A stretch of DNA of 6,096 nt, taken from the NCBI GenBank assembly GCA_013041785.1, contig JABDRK010000004.1, forward strand, positions 1 to 6,096. The letters are read 5' to 3'. The notes beneath the pieces were generated by a model. The model was given only the letters and a program-made list of their open reading frames with translations. It had not been told where the DNA came from and ran no database searches. The DNA is from Eudoraea sp. GTDB taxonomy: Bacteria > Bacteroidota > Bacteroidia > Flavobacteriales > Flavobacteriaceae. The stretch's first letter is position 1. The number at the start of each line of letters is the position of its first letter. Shown one piece after another: positions 5,831 through 6,096 of this stretch. The translations under genes and the position numbers were made by a program.

Positions 5831-6096
5831 TGAATAACGTCTTTTTCAATGAAGTAATCTACAATGGCTTCCTTCATCAGCACAGCTTGTTCTCCTGCCT
5901 TAAGAGCCGGTAAGGGTTCCTTTACCAGATAGTGGGGCCATCCCTCTTCATCAAAATAATCAAACGCATAATAGCCATAAGGTTCCAACAATCTGCAAAT
6001 AGCAATATGCATCAGGTTGATCTTTTCATCTTTCTTGAAGGAACGGTGAAATTGCCCCAATTCCTGCACGCCAATAAGGTAGATTATGGCATCGAG
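5827..6096 (-). CDS. Uncharacterised small conserved-looking protein, 5' end beyond the window
   Basis: The frame is open from the right edge to a TGA at 5829-5827, giving 89 residues. A GTG at 6069 could be read as a start, but the frame continues upstream through LDAIIYLIGV with no stop, and this hydrophobic lead reads as part of the protein, so the true start probably lies just outside the window. Visible features are a helix-like segment KKDEKINLMHIAICRLLEPY, the aromatic run EPYGYYAFDYFDEEGWPHYL, then LPALKAGEQAVLMKEAIVDYF at the C-terminus. It is acidic and aromatic-rich, has no clear transmembrane helix and no motif of a known enzyme. I recall similar short hypothetical proteins in Bacteroidota but cannot name a function. 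It overlaps the ABM gene start by 4 bases (ATGA), so the two are almost surely one operon. Confidence 0.75.
   Translation of the reverse strand, partial: LDAIIYLIGVQELGQFHRSFKKDEKINLMHIAICRLLEPYGYYAFDYFDEEGWPHYLVKEPLPALKAGEQAVLMKEAIVDYFIEKDVIQ

Noticed and set aside
1..6096. Mobile elements, CRISPR arrays, tRNA or rRNA genes, toxin-antitoxin or phage-defence modules.
   Set aside because: No spaced direct repeats, transposase-like frame, clover-leaf sequence or defence-type domain was seen; gene content is housekeeping metabolism and ordinary regulators.

Overview
The window looks like ordinary chromosomal DNA of a Bacteroidota bacterium, probably a marine flavobacterium or cytophagale. Evidence: moderate-to-low GC by eye; no clear Shine-Dalgarno sequence before any gene; three promoter candidates with an exact phylum-type -7 box (TAnnTTTG), two of them with a convincing -33 box; a secreted tandem-repeat lipoprotein of a type I associate with Flavobacteriia; and a GpsA with Bacteroidota-style motifs. 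Genus cannot be set from this window.

Layout, left to right. (1) 1-533, minus: 5' part of a PhyH-type Fe(II)/2-oxoglutarate dioxygenase gene, cut by the left edge. (2) 534-691: divergent promoter region. (3) 692-1594, plus: AraC-family regulator with an N-terminal cupin. (4) 1626-2552, minus: lipoprotein of unknown function with an internal duplication. Its probable terminator hairpin lies inside the 3' end of the convergent araC gene. (5) 2553-2665: second divergent promoter region. (6) 2666-3667, plus: gpsA, NAD(P)-dependent glycerol-3-phosphate dehydrogenase. (7) 3693-5360, minus: glpD, FAD/quinone-linked glycerol-3-phosphate dehydrogenase, tail to tail with gpsA and with its own strong promoter candidate. 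(8) 5519-5830 and 5827-6096, minus: an ABM-fold monooxygenase-like protein translationally coupled (ATGA overlap) to an uncharacterised small protein that runs off the right edge.

How the genes work together: GpsA reduces dihydroxyacetone phosphate to glycerol 3-phosphate (G3P) for phospholipid synthesis. GlpD oxidises G3P back and feeds electrons to the quinone pool. Together they can make G3P, use it as a carbon source, or act as an NADH-to-quinone shuttle. The AraC-type protein is the obvious candidate regulator of the divergent dioxygenase gene. No glpK, glpF, mobile element, tRNA, rRNA or CRISPR array is visible.

I found no convincing new multi-gene system. The points most worth a second look are the duplicated lipoprotein, the terminator hairpin embedded in the araC 3' end, and the coupled pair of small genes upstream of glpD.
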